Position numbers and translations under genes: made by a program. Source: Deltaproteobacteria bacterium (lineage in GTDB: Bacteria > Desulfobacterota > Syntrophia > Syntrophales > UBA5619). From it: 9,136 nucleotides of DNA. This document shows positions 1 through 5,776 of this stretch, piece by piece (position 1 is the stretch's first letter; each line of letters opens with the position of its first letter). The stretch covers positions 1 through 9,136 of the forward strand of contig JAPLJY010000174.1 of assembly GCA_026388345.1 (NCBI GenBank). Direction: 5' to 3'. The notes beneath the pieces are model-generated. The model ran no database searches, had not been told where the DNA came from, and was given only the letters and a program-made list of their open reading frames with translations.

Positions 1-9
1 AGAATATCA

Positions 10-375
10 ATGGGCACAGTCATTTACGAAAAAGACGTTGAGGGTACCCTTAAGACACAGCCTTGGGTGCGTCTTTCCAAGGTCCTCATCTCCGAGCACA
101 CTGTCGGCGCGAAGCAGATCTCCATGGGCATCAACATCTCCGAGCCGGGGAGCGGCATCCCCTGCCACAAGCATGACCACTCCGAGGAAGCTCTGTACTG
201 CGTCGAGGGACACGGCCGTCTGACCATGGAGAACGGCGATGTTTACGACATCGTTCCCGGTACCGCTTTCTGGAACCCCGTCGGTGTCGATCACACCCTG
301 GAGAACATCGGCGATACCCCCCTGAAGGTTGTTTGGGCCTATGCTCCTCCTCTGCCTGATCACCTGAAGAAGTAA
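10..375 (+). CDS. Single-domain cupin protein
   Basis: A small, probably cytosolic beta-barrel (RmlC-like cupin) of 121 residues with no signal peptide. Cupin motif 1 is visible as PCHKHDHSEE (residues 51-60), giving His53, His55, His57 and Glu59/Glu60 as likely metal ligands, followed by the VEGHG turn. Motif 2 is PVGVDHTLEN (residues 90-99) with His95. Both motifs are intact, so metal binding is likely. Single-domain cupins range from isomerases to dioxygenases and sugar- or ligand-binding proteins, so the sequence does not fix the reaction. The reading frame stays open through the 9 bases before this ATG up to the window edge, so the true start could lie upstream and no ribosome site can be checked. 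It is followed by a strong hairpin and is probably the last gene of an upstream unit. Cupin identity is secure; its link to the transporter is only positional. Confidence 0.85.
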   Translation: MGTVIYEKDVEGTLKTQPWVRLSKVLISEHTVGAKQISMGINISEPGSGIPCHKHDHSEEALYCVEGHGRLTMENGDVYDIVPGTAFWNPVGVDHTLENIGDTPLKVVWAYAPPLPDHLKK

Positions 376-385
376 TTTATCCCTA

Positions 386-425
386 CGACAGGAGGCCGCG
401 CCGGCCCGGGCGCGGCCTCCTGTCG
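386..425 (+). terminator. Strong GC-rich hairpin after the cupin gene
   Basis: A perfect 17-base-pair stem (386-402 pairing with 409-425) closes a 6-base loop, 10 bases after the cupin stop codon. The position fits a transcription terminator, but no T-run follows (the next bases are GC-rich), so it is not a canonical intrinsic terminator. It could act in RNA stabilisation or with Rho. Confidence 0.5.
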
Positions 426-437
426 CGGGAATGGTCA

Positions 438-450
438 ATGGATACGTTCC
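438..450. promoter_or_regulatory. Possible regulator half-sites upstream of tctC
   Basis: ATGGA (438-442), a 3-base spacer, then GTTCC (446-450). The same two words occur in the opposite order in the iclR upstream region (GTTCC 3713-3717, ATGGA 3723-3727). This may be a second site for the IclR-family regulator, but words this short recur by chance, so the call is weak. Confidence 0.2.
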
Positions 451-493
451 GTGGGCTTGAGCCTGCTTCCACAATAGAGAAGCGATCTTTTGG

Positions 494-527
494 GGATCCG
501 ACCCGCAGCCTGCTGCGGGTCGGATCC
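494..527. repeat. Perfect inverted repeat before tctC
   Basis: Sixteen bases at 494-509 are exactly reverse-complemented at 512-527, with only 2 bases between them. A folded RNA would form about 14-15 pairs with a 4-base loop. Each end carries GGATCC and the arms are rich in CCCGC/GCGGG. It sits 31 bases before the tctC start. It could be a leader hairpin, a terminator of an unseen transcript, or a copy of a dispersed palindromic (REP-like) element. The sequence alone cannot decide between these. Confidence 0.6.
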
Positions 528-545
528 TCAAGTCAAAAGACAACC

Positions 546-554
546 AGGAGGGAG
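546..554 (+). promoter_or_regulatory. Ribosome binding site of tctC
   Basis: AGGAGGGAG ends 4 bases before ATG 559, with the AGGAGG core 7 bases away. It selects ATG 559 over an in-frame ATG at 490 that lies in front of the inverted repeat and would place the signal peptide internally. Confidence 0.85.
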
Positions 555-558
555 CAAA

Positions 559-1542
559 ATGGGAAAACGAATCGTTCTGATATTGAGTCTGCTTTTGGTC
601 GCCAGTTTCATGATTCCTTTCGAAAAGCTGCAGGCGGCAGAGAAATATCCGGCTAAGCCGATTATCTTTCTTGTTCCGAATGAGGCAGGTTCATCTGCCG
701 ACACTGGGGCACGGGTCTTGGCCGGCCGGCTTCAGGCCCAGTTGGGGCAACCGGTGGTGGTGACCAACAAGCCCGGCGCCGGCAGCAGCATCGGCAATCG
801 CGAGCTTCACAATGCAAAGCCGGACGGTTACACCATCGGGATGTCCACCGCCACGATCTTCATGAACAAGTTGCAGGGATTGTTGCCTTACGATCACAAT
901 GACTATACGGTATTGGGGGCCTATCTCAACTGGGCGCCCGCCGTGATGGCCTCGACAAAAACGAAGCGTCCCTTCAATACGATGCAGGAGGTCATTGCCG
1001 CCGCCAAATCCAGGCCCGGCGAAATCATCCTCTCCACGGGGAGCGTCGGTCAGGTCTGGTGGGTGGCCGCTATGGACTTCATCAAGAAGACGGGGCTCGA
1101 GTTCAATGTGGTTCCCCAGACGTCGAGCAGCGCCGCCACGGTGCTCCAGGTGGCCGGGGGCCATGCAGACATCGGCATTACGGATGTGACCACGGCCAAG
1201 AGTCAGATCGATGCCGGCAACATCAAGGTGCTCGCCCTGCTGGGATCGGAGCGGCTTCCCAACTACCCTGCGATTCCGACACTCAAGGAGGTGGGATACA
1301 ATAGCGTGACCTATTCGACCCATCTTGCCTTGGCTCCCCCGAATATGCCGAAAGAGATCACCGAGAAATTGCTGAAGGCCTTTGAGAAAGCGGCCAATGA
1401 CGCCGAGTTCAAATCGTGGGTCACCCAGAACAACGGCATCCCCAGTTATATGACCCCTGAGCAGACCGTCAAATGGATGAACGATCAAGTGGCGGTCTAT
1501 CGGGAGATCATGGGCAAGGCAGGAATTCTGAAGGAGAAATAG
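559..1542 (+). CDS. tctC: Tripartite tricarboxylate transporter substrate-binding protein (TctC/Bug family)
   Basis: The periplasmic solute-binding component that captures an organic acid for the TctA-TctB membrane permease. The 327-residue length is normal for the family. An N-terminal signal peptide is clear: MGKR, a hydrophobic stretch from about residue 5 to 21, and a likely cleavage near LQAA (24-27). The mature protein begins EKYPAKPI, typical of Bug proteins. Family landmarks follow: VPNEAGSSAD (39-48), matching the usual VPfapGGs.D ligand loop; NKPGAGSSIGN (70-80); GGHADIG in the middle; and NIKVLALLGSERLPNYPAIPTLKE. The first ligand loop differs from the common form (NEAGSS for the usual fapGGs), which may affect ligand choice. 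Known ligands in this family include citrate, tricarballylate, glutarate, adipate and other carboxylates, so the substrate cannot be read from the sequence. It is first in a C-B-A order with its own strong ribosome site. Confidence 0.93.
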   Translation: MGKRIVLILSLLLVASFMIPFEKLQAAEKYPAKPIIFLVPNEAGSSADTGARVLAGRLQAQLGQPVVVTNKPGAGSSIGNRELHNAKPDGYTIGMSTATIFMNKLQGLLPYDHNDYTVLGAYLNWAPAVMASTKTKRPFNTMQEVIAAAKSRPGEIILSTGSVGQVWWVAAMDFIKKTGLEFNVVPQTSSSAATVLQVAGGHADIGITDVTTAKSQIDAGNIKVLALLGSERLPNYPAIPTLKEVGYNSVTYSTHLALAPPNMPKEITEKLLKAFEKAANDAEFKSWVTQNNGIPSYMTPEQTVKWMNDQVAVYREIMGKAGILKEK

Positions 1543-1581
1543 CGCGGGAGTCTCCTCCCTTCAGGCGGTAGCACGGAATGA

Positions 1582-1628
1582 CACAAGGGGCTTGTGAAAA
1601 GGAGGGTCTCTTTCCAAAGGCCCTCCTT
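1582..1628 (+). terminator. Hairpins in the tctC-tctB gap
   Basis: Two adjacent stems follow the tctC stop. A 6-pair stem (1582-1587 with 1591-1596) has a 3-base loop. An 8-pair stem AAGGAGGG/CCCTCCTT (1599-1606 with 1621-1628) has a 14-base loop and is followed by ATTC rather than a long T-run. It may be a leaky terminator or a 3'-end stabiliser that lets the binding-protein mRNA exceed that of the permease. The function is inferred from position and pairing only. Confidence 0.45.
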
Positions 1629-1681
1629 ATTCGAGGGTTACGGTTCAAGGGGAAAACCCTAACCTTGCATTAAGGATGCAT

Positions 1682-2137
1682 ATGGGAAAGACAAATTATA
1701 TGTCGGAGCGGATCACCCATTTCGTCATCGTCATGTTGAGCATCCTGATGATGATCCTGTCTCAGTCCTACGGCCTGGGGACCCTGGGAAAACCGGGGGC
1801 CGGGCTCTACCCTTTCGCTATCGGCCTGTTCATTTTTCCGCTGAGCCTTTCCCTGTTCATCTCCTCTTTGAGATCCCAAAAGAAGGGTTCCATCTTGAAC
1901 TGGGAGGGAACCATGATCTTCCTGTCGTTTGTCGGTGCATGCGTATTCTGGATCATGGCCATGCCTTACCTTGGCTATCCGGTGGTCACGCTCCTTGCAA
2001 CCTTTTTTTTATGTAAGATCATGAAGCTGGAGGGTTGGCTGAAACCGTTCATTCTGTCGGCGGGTACGGCCCTTTTCATCTTCATTCTATTTGATTACTG
2101 GCTTTATATCGACCTGCCGAGGGGATTTCTGGGATAA
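1682..2137 (+). CDS. tctB: Tripartite tricarboxylate transporter small membrane subunit (TctB family)
   Basis: The small integral-membrane partner of TctA; its exact role in transport is poorly defined. The protein has 151 residues and four hydrophobic segments, the usual TctB topology: a first helix after SERITHFVI, a second around AGLYPFAIGLFIFPLSL, and a third and fourth on either side of KIMKLEGWLKP. The hallmark GKPGAGLYPF after helix 1 and the C-terminal IDLPRGFLG are both present. Three in-frame ATGs lie close together (1676, 1682, 1700). AAGGA at 1672-1676 is 5 bases before ATG 1682 but overlaps ATG 1676, so 1682 is preferred; 1700 is possible. It is separated from tctC by about 139 bases with hairpins, and its stop is one base before the tctA start, so B and A are almost certainly translated together. 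Confidence 0.9.
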   Translation: MGKTNYMSERITHFVIVMLSILMMILSQSYGLGTLGKPGAGLYPFAIGLFIFPLSLSLFISSLRSQKKGSILNWEGTMIFLSFVGACVFWIMAMPYLGYPVVTLLATFFLCKIMKLEGWLKPFILSAGTALFIFILFDYWLYIDLPRGFLG

Positions 2138-2138
2138 T

Positions 2139-3644
2139 ATGGATCTGGAAGGGCTGAATCAATTGTTCAACGGTTTTGTTCACTCTCTTACGATGGTGAA
2201 CCTGCTTGCCTGTTTCTTCGGCGCGCTCATCGGGACAATTGTCGGGGTCCTGCCCGGACTGGGGCCGACCGCAACGATGGCCCTCATGCTTCCCTTTACG
2301 ATGCAGTATGGGCCGACAGCGGGCCTCATCATGCTGACCGGGATATGGTATGGCGCCATGTACGGCGGCTCGACGACCTCCATTTTGGTCAATATCCCGG
2401 GAGAGGCCGCAAGCGTCATCACCTGTCTCGACGGTTATCAGATGGCAAAAAAAGGAAGGGCGGGCGCCGCCCTGACCCTGGTGGCCGTCGGCTCGTTCGT
2501 TGCCGGAACGCTGGGCATTCTGGGTCTTCAGCTCTTTGCCCCCCTCCTGGGGCAGGCGGCCCTTTCCTTCGGCCCGCCGGAGTATCTCGCCTTCATGATC
2601 CTGGCTTTCCTGCTGCTGTCCAATCTATCCGAGGCCCCCCCCATCCGCTCGCTTCTGATGACGGGTTTGGGGCTTTTTATCAGCACGATCGGCGTCGATT
2701 CGATGACCAGCATTACCCGCTTTACCTTTGGCATCGACGACCTCACGCAGGGTATCGATTTCCTGCCGATCGCCATGGGATTTTTCGGGCTGACGGAGAT
2801 TCTGAATCTTGCTGTTGAAACTTATATTGCGCCGGCCATCAAGAAGATCCGTTTCAGAGAATTGTATCCGAACAGGGAGGAAATTAGGCGTTCCGCCCTT
2901 CCCGCGCTCAGAGGTTCCGTCCTTGGGTTCTTTGTGGGACTCGTGCCCGGGCCCTGCACGGTGATTTCCACTTTTTTATCCTACGCTTTGGAAAAACGCA
3001 TTTCGAAACACCCCGAGGGATTCGGAAAAGGGGCGGTTGAGGGGGTAGTAGGTCCGGAATCGGCCAACAACAGTGCCGTTCTGGGATCGATGATTCCGCT
3101 CTTGACCCTCGGCATTCCCTTTGCCGCCCCCAGCGCCGTGTTGCTGGCCGGGTTGCGTTTGCATCAGGTGGAACCGGGACCGCTTCTTTTTCAAAATGCC
3201 CCGGACATCTTTTGGACGTTTATCGCGGCGATGTATATCGGGAACTTCATGCTGCTGGTGCTCAACCTGCCCCTGGTAAGCGTCTTTGCCCGCATTGCCA
3301 CCATTAAACCGAAGTTCCTGGTGCCCTGCATCGGCATCATCTGTCTGGTGGGAATCTACAGCGTCCGCAATTCCATCTTTGATGTCTGGGTCATGATTGC
3401 GGCAGGGGCCATCGGATTTTTCTTGCGGAAATGGGAGCTCCCCGTTGCCCCTTTCATTATTGGAATGGTATTGGGTCCCACAACGGAAGCCAGCTTCCGA
3501 CAGACGCTCATGATCTTTAAAGGGAACCTGTTCCTGATCTTCGGGCGGCCTATCGCAACCGGTTTTCTGGTCGTGGCGCTCATTTTTATCATCGTTAAAA
3601 TCATCTATGTGGTGTTTTATCATAAACCTCCAAAGGAAGCGTAA
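2139..3644 (+). CDS. tctA: Tripartite tricarboxylate transporter large membrane subunit (TctA family)
   Basis: The main permease of the Tct system, moving the acid delivered by TctC across the inner membrane, usually driven by an ion gradient. The 501-residue length is typical. It is polytopic, with about 11-12 hydrophobic segments. The two inverted-repeat signatures of the family are present: GTIVGVLPGLGPTATM (about residues 32-47) and GFFVGLVPGPCTVIS (about 262-276). They are followed respectively by YGGSTTSILVNIPGEAAS and by the VVGPESANNSAVLGS / TLGIPFAAPSAVLLAGL block. ATG 2139 lies one base after the tctB stop. An in-frame ATG at 2091 lies inside tctB and would add a non-family N-terminus, so it is rejected. 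The nearest ribosome-site candidate, GAGGGGAT at 2119-2126, is somewhat far, which suggests translational coupling to tctB. No frameshift or missing block was seen. Confidence 0.95.
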   Translation: MDLEGLNQLFNGFVHSLTMVNLLACFFGALIGTIVGVLPGLGPTATMALMLPFTMQYGPTAGLIMLTGIWYGAMYGGSTTSILVNIPGEAASVITCLDGYQMAKKGRAGAALTLVAVGSFVAGTLGILGLQLFAPLLGQAALSFGPPEYLAFMILAFLLLSNLSEAPPIRSLLMTGLGLFISTIGVDSMTSITRFTFGIDDLTQGIDFLPIAMGFFGLTEILNLAVETYIAPAIKKIRFRELYPNREEIRRSALPALRGSVLGFFVGLVPGPCTVISTFLSYALEKRISKHPEGFGKGAVEGVVGPESANNSAVLGSMIPLLTLGIPFAAPSAVLLAGLRLHQVEPGPLLFQNAPDIFWTFIAAMYIGNFMLLVLNLPLVSVFARIATIKPKFLVPCIGIICLVGIYSVRNSIFDVWVMIAAGAIGFFLRKWELPVAPFIIGMVLGPTTEASFRQTLMIFKGNLFLIFGRPIATGFLVVALIFIIVKIIYVVFYHKPPKEA

Positions 3645-3651
3645 TTCCTTT
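3632..3651 (+). terminator. Small A/T-rich hairpin spanning the tctA stop
   Basis: AAAGGAA (3632-3638) pairs perfectly with TTCCTTT (3645-3651) around a 6-base loop containing the tctA stop codon. There is no T-run after it and the stem is weak, so termination here is only possible. Read-through into iclR is equally plausible. Confidence 0.25.
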
Positions 3652-3667
3652 AATGAAGAAATTTCTC

Positions 3668-3697
3668 TTGACAAACAGACAGGCGACAATTTATTCT
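3668..3697 (+). promoter_or_regulatory. Candidate sigma-70 promoter for the regulator gene
   Basis: A perfect -35 box TTGACA (3668-3673) is followed after 18 bases by TATTCT (3692-3697, 4 of 6 matches to TATAAT). A start near 3704 would leave a leader of about 45 bases containing the palindromes described next. The alternative is the perfect TATAAT at 3719-3724, which has no good -35 box at the right distance. Confidence 0.45.
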
Positions 3698-3705
3698 ACC
3701 CCATA

Positions 3706-3727
3706 GAACGATGTTCCATATAATGGA
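3706..3727. promoter_or_regulatory. Overlapping palindromes, likely regulator operator
   Basis: GAAC-GAT-GTTC (3706-3716) and TCCAT-ATA-ATGGA (3715-3727) are both perfect inverted repeats with 3-base centres, and they share two bases. The second contains TATAAT (3719-3724). IclR-family proteins typically bind short palindromes of this size near their own promoters, so autoregulation is a reasonable inference. Binding here would cover the -10 box or the early transcribed region. Confidence 0.5.
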
Positions 3728-3748
3728 CCGATTATGGAGAAGCGGCCG

Positions 3749-4531
3749 ATGCACACTATTACAGACAGAGAAAAAAGTCCGATGCGATCGCTGGAGCGAG
3801 CTCTCCACCTTCTGGCCATTTTGGAAAACGCGGGTTGCTCAATGGGCTTGACGGAGTTGGGACGTGCCAGCCAGCTGTCCAAGCCCACGGTCTTGCGGAT
3901 GCTTTTGGTTCTGGAAAAATATGGATTTGCCGAGAAGAGGCAGGGACGCTACCGCCTTGGGACGGCCGTGCTTCCGCTTGCCCACGCCTACTTGCTGGGG
4001 AACGAGCTGACACGCGTGACGTTGCCGGTCCTGCAGGAACTGGCCCAGGCATCGGGAGAGACGACATCGTTGTTTGTGCGGTTGGGTTTCAAGCGGGTAC
4101 TGGTGCAGCGGATCGAAGGACTCCATCCAATGCGGTTTGTTTTGCCCCTCGGGGAACGGTTGCCGCTCCATGTGGGGGCGGGAAAAGTGCTGGCGGCGGC
4201 GATGTCGGATGGAGAGCTTCAAGAAATGCTGGACGAACTGGGGGAAATACGTCTCGCAAATGGTCAACCTGTGCCTCGTGAGGAGCTGCTCGCAGAGCTC
4301 GACCGCGTCCGGAAGCAAGGTTATGCCGTTTCCCTGGGTGAAAGAATGTTAGGTATCGTCGCCGTTGCCGCTCCAGTCGTCGATACCCACGGGGCTACGA
4401 TTGCCGCAGTGTCTGTGGCCGGTACAGCGGACAGGTTGCCGCCGAAAGAGATCGAGCGGCTCTCCGTCGAGGTGCGGGATGCTGCCAAAATGATCGCCGA
4501 GAGGTACGATGGCGGCTCTCGGAACGGCTGA
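3749..4531 (+). CDS. IclR-family transcriptional regulator
   Basis: A 260-residue DNA-binding regulator, normal length for IclR. The N-terminal winged helix-turn-helix runs from RSLERALHLLAILE through MGLTELGRASQLSKPTVLRM to GRYRLG (about residues 13-72). The C-terminal ligand-sensing domain carries the family landmarks SGETTSLFVRLG, LPLGERLPLHVGAGKVL, a GYAVSLGE block, and AAPVVDTHGATIAAVSVAG. ATG 3749 is chosen because GGAG (3736-3739) sits 9 bases upstream; ATG 3734 in the same frame has no clear ribosome site and would add five residues. It lies between the transporter and the oxidoreductase genes, all on one strand, and the likely ligand is the imported acid or a pathway intermediate. 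Whether it represses or activates cannot be read from the sequence. No defect was seen. Confidence 0.93.
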   Translation: MHTITDREKSPMRSLERALHLLAILENAGCSMGLTELGRASQLSKPTVLRMLLVLEKYGFAEKRQGRYRLGTAVLPLAHAYLLGNELTRVTLPVLQELAQASGETTSLFVRLGFKRVLVQRIEGLHPMRFVLPLGERLPLHVGAGKVLAAAMSDGELQEMLDELGEIRLANGQPVPREELLAELDRVRKQGYAVSLGERMLGIVAVAAPVVDTHGATIAAVSVAGTADRLPPKEIERLSVEVRDAAKMIAERYDGGSRNG

Positions 4532-4564
4532 GCCGTGGAGCGATAGGATGCCTGCAGTGCGATA

Positions 4565-4603
4565 TTCAAAGAAAAAGGCATCACTCTGACCATTCTTTTT
4601 GAA
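4565..4603. other. Imperfect A/T-rich inverted repeat before korA
   Basis: TTCAAAGA (4565-4572) pairs with 4596-4603, including one G-T wobble, and two more pairs follow after a single mismatch. It lies in the 108-base gap between the regulator and korA, the natural place for an operator or a leader structure. It does not match the palindromes upstream of iclR, and I found no convincing -35/-10 pair in this gap. Confidence 0.25.
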
Positions 4604-4639
4604 CGGGAAAAATATATTTGAAAAGGAAGAAAGGAAGCC

Positions 4640-5776
4640 ATGAAAAAAGGTCGTATCAAGGTTATGCTGGGTAACGAGGCTTGCGTGGAGGCGGCCCTCC
4701 TGGCGGGTTGCCGCTTCTACGGCGGCTATCCGATCACACCGGCCACCGAGATTCTGGAGATCATGTCCAGACGTCTTCCGCTGGTCGATGGCCTTTGTCT
4801 GCAGATGGAGGATGAGATCGCCGCCCTTGTGGCGGTTGTAGGAGCCTCCTGGGGCGGAACGAAGGCGATGACCGCCACGAGCGGTCCCGGCTTCTGCCTC
4901 ATGCAGGAAGCGATCGGTCTGGCCGTTGCGGTGGAAGCCCCGTGTGTCATCGTCAATGTGCAGAGGGGGGGGCCCGCATCGGGCCAGTCCACCTCGACGG
5001 CCCAGGGTGATTTCTACCAAGCGCGTTACGGTTCCAACGGGGACTACTCCCTCATTGTCCTGTGCCCTTCTACGGCCCAGGAGATGTTCGATCATACGAT
5101 CAAGGCCTTCAATCTATCGGAGCGGTTCCGGATTCCCGTCATCATCCTTTCGGATGAGGTCGTCGGTCACATCCGGGAAAAGGTGTTCATCCCCGATGCG
5201 GACCAGTTGACATTCGTCGAACGGAAGGCGCCGACGGTCCCGATGAAAGATTTTGTCATTTTCAAGCCGGAAGAGAACGGCGTTCCGCTCATGCCCACCT
5301 TCAACACCGGCTATAAGTCCCCCGTGATCTCGCAGGCCAAGAGCCTCAACGGCAACCGCGGCAACGCCAGGGAAGCCGCCGAGAACATCCAACGGATCGT
5401 TTCCAAGATCGAGGATCACATGGACGAGTTTGCCGAAGTCCAGGTATACGGCGACGAAAAGGCCGAAACCGCCTTCGTGACGTTTGGTTCCGTATGCCGG
5501 GCGGCGCGGAGCGCCGTGGATATGGGCCGGGAAAAGGGTCTTGCCTTCCGCTCCGTGGAGGTAAAAACCGTCTGGCCGTTCCCCGATGATCTTGTCCGCC
5601 GCGCGCTGGCCGGCGCCAAGCGGATCGTCGTCGCGGAGATGAACCTCGGCATGCTGCAAAGGGAGATTGAAAGAGTCATCCGGCAGCCGGAAATCAAGAT
5701 TGAATTGTTCTCAAAAATCGGGGGTATTTACCCGCAGCCTCAGGAATTCCTGCGGTTTCTGGAGGAAAAGCGATGA
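4640..5776 (+). CDS. korA: 2-oxoacid:ferredoxin oxidoreductase, alpha subunit
   Basis: Alpha subunit of a cytosolic, CoA- and thiamine-diphosphate-dependent enzyme that decarboxylates a 2-oxoacid to an acyl-CoA and passes electrons to ferredoxin. The protein has 378 residues, as usual for KorA/VorB. Landmarks are GGYPITPATEI (near residue 30), QMEDEIAA, GASWGGTKAMTATSGPGF, VNVQRGGPASGQST (about residues 106-119), SDEVVGHIREKV, and a C-terminal transketolase-C-like domain ending in the VKTVWPFPDDLV and VVAEMNLGML blocks. The substrate-side loop usually reads GGPSTGxPT in 2-oxoglutarate and branched-chain enzymes; here it is GGPASGQST. That keeps the Arg and glycines but changes the hydroxyl pattern, so the substrate may not be 2-oxoglutarate. 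The start is supported by AAGGAA/AAGGAAG at 4623-4637. Its TGA overlaps the next ATG. The symbol is by family; substrate is unproven. Confidence 0.92.
   Translation: MKKGRIKVMLGNEACVEAALLAGCRFYGGYPITPATEILEIMSRRLPLVDGLCLQMEDEIAALVAVVGASWGGTKAMTATSGPGFCLMQEAIGLAVAVEAPCVIVNVQRGGPASGQSTSTAQGDFYQARYGSNGDYSLIVLCPSTAQEMFDHTIKAFNLSERFRIPVIILSDEVVGHIREKVFIPDADQLTFVERKAPTVPMKDFVIFKPEENGVPLMPTFNTGYKSPVISQAKSLNGNRGNAREAAENIQRIVSKIEDHMDEFAEVQVYGDEKAETAFVTFGSVCRAARSAVDMGREKGLAFRSVEVKTVWPFPDDLVRRALAGAKRIVVAEMNLGMLQREIERVIRQPEIKIELFSKIGGIYPQPQEFLRFLEEKR

Noticed and set aside
7..543. Long open frame on the minus strand across the cupin gene (178 residues)
   Set aside because: It runs antisense to a clear cupin, passes through both strong palindromes, and shows no recognisable motif or ribosome site.
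490..558. Earlier in-frame ATG for tctC
   Set aside because: It would translate the inverted repeat and bury the signal peptide. ATG 559 has a strong ribosome site and a standard signal sequence.
691..1488. 265-residue minus-strand open frame inside tctC
   Set aside because: It is a GC-driven shadow of a well-supported gene. Its histidine/arginine/glycine-rich composition is typical of antisense translation.
3657..3666. Ten-base palindrome AGAAATTTCT after tctA
   Set aside because: It is short and A/T-rich, and such palindromes arise often by chance. No partner site was found.
2976..3689. 237-residue minus-strand open frame inside tctA
   Set aside because: It opposes a conserved permease, is hydrophilic and motif-free, and extends into the iclR promoter region.
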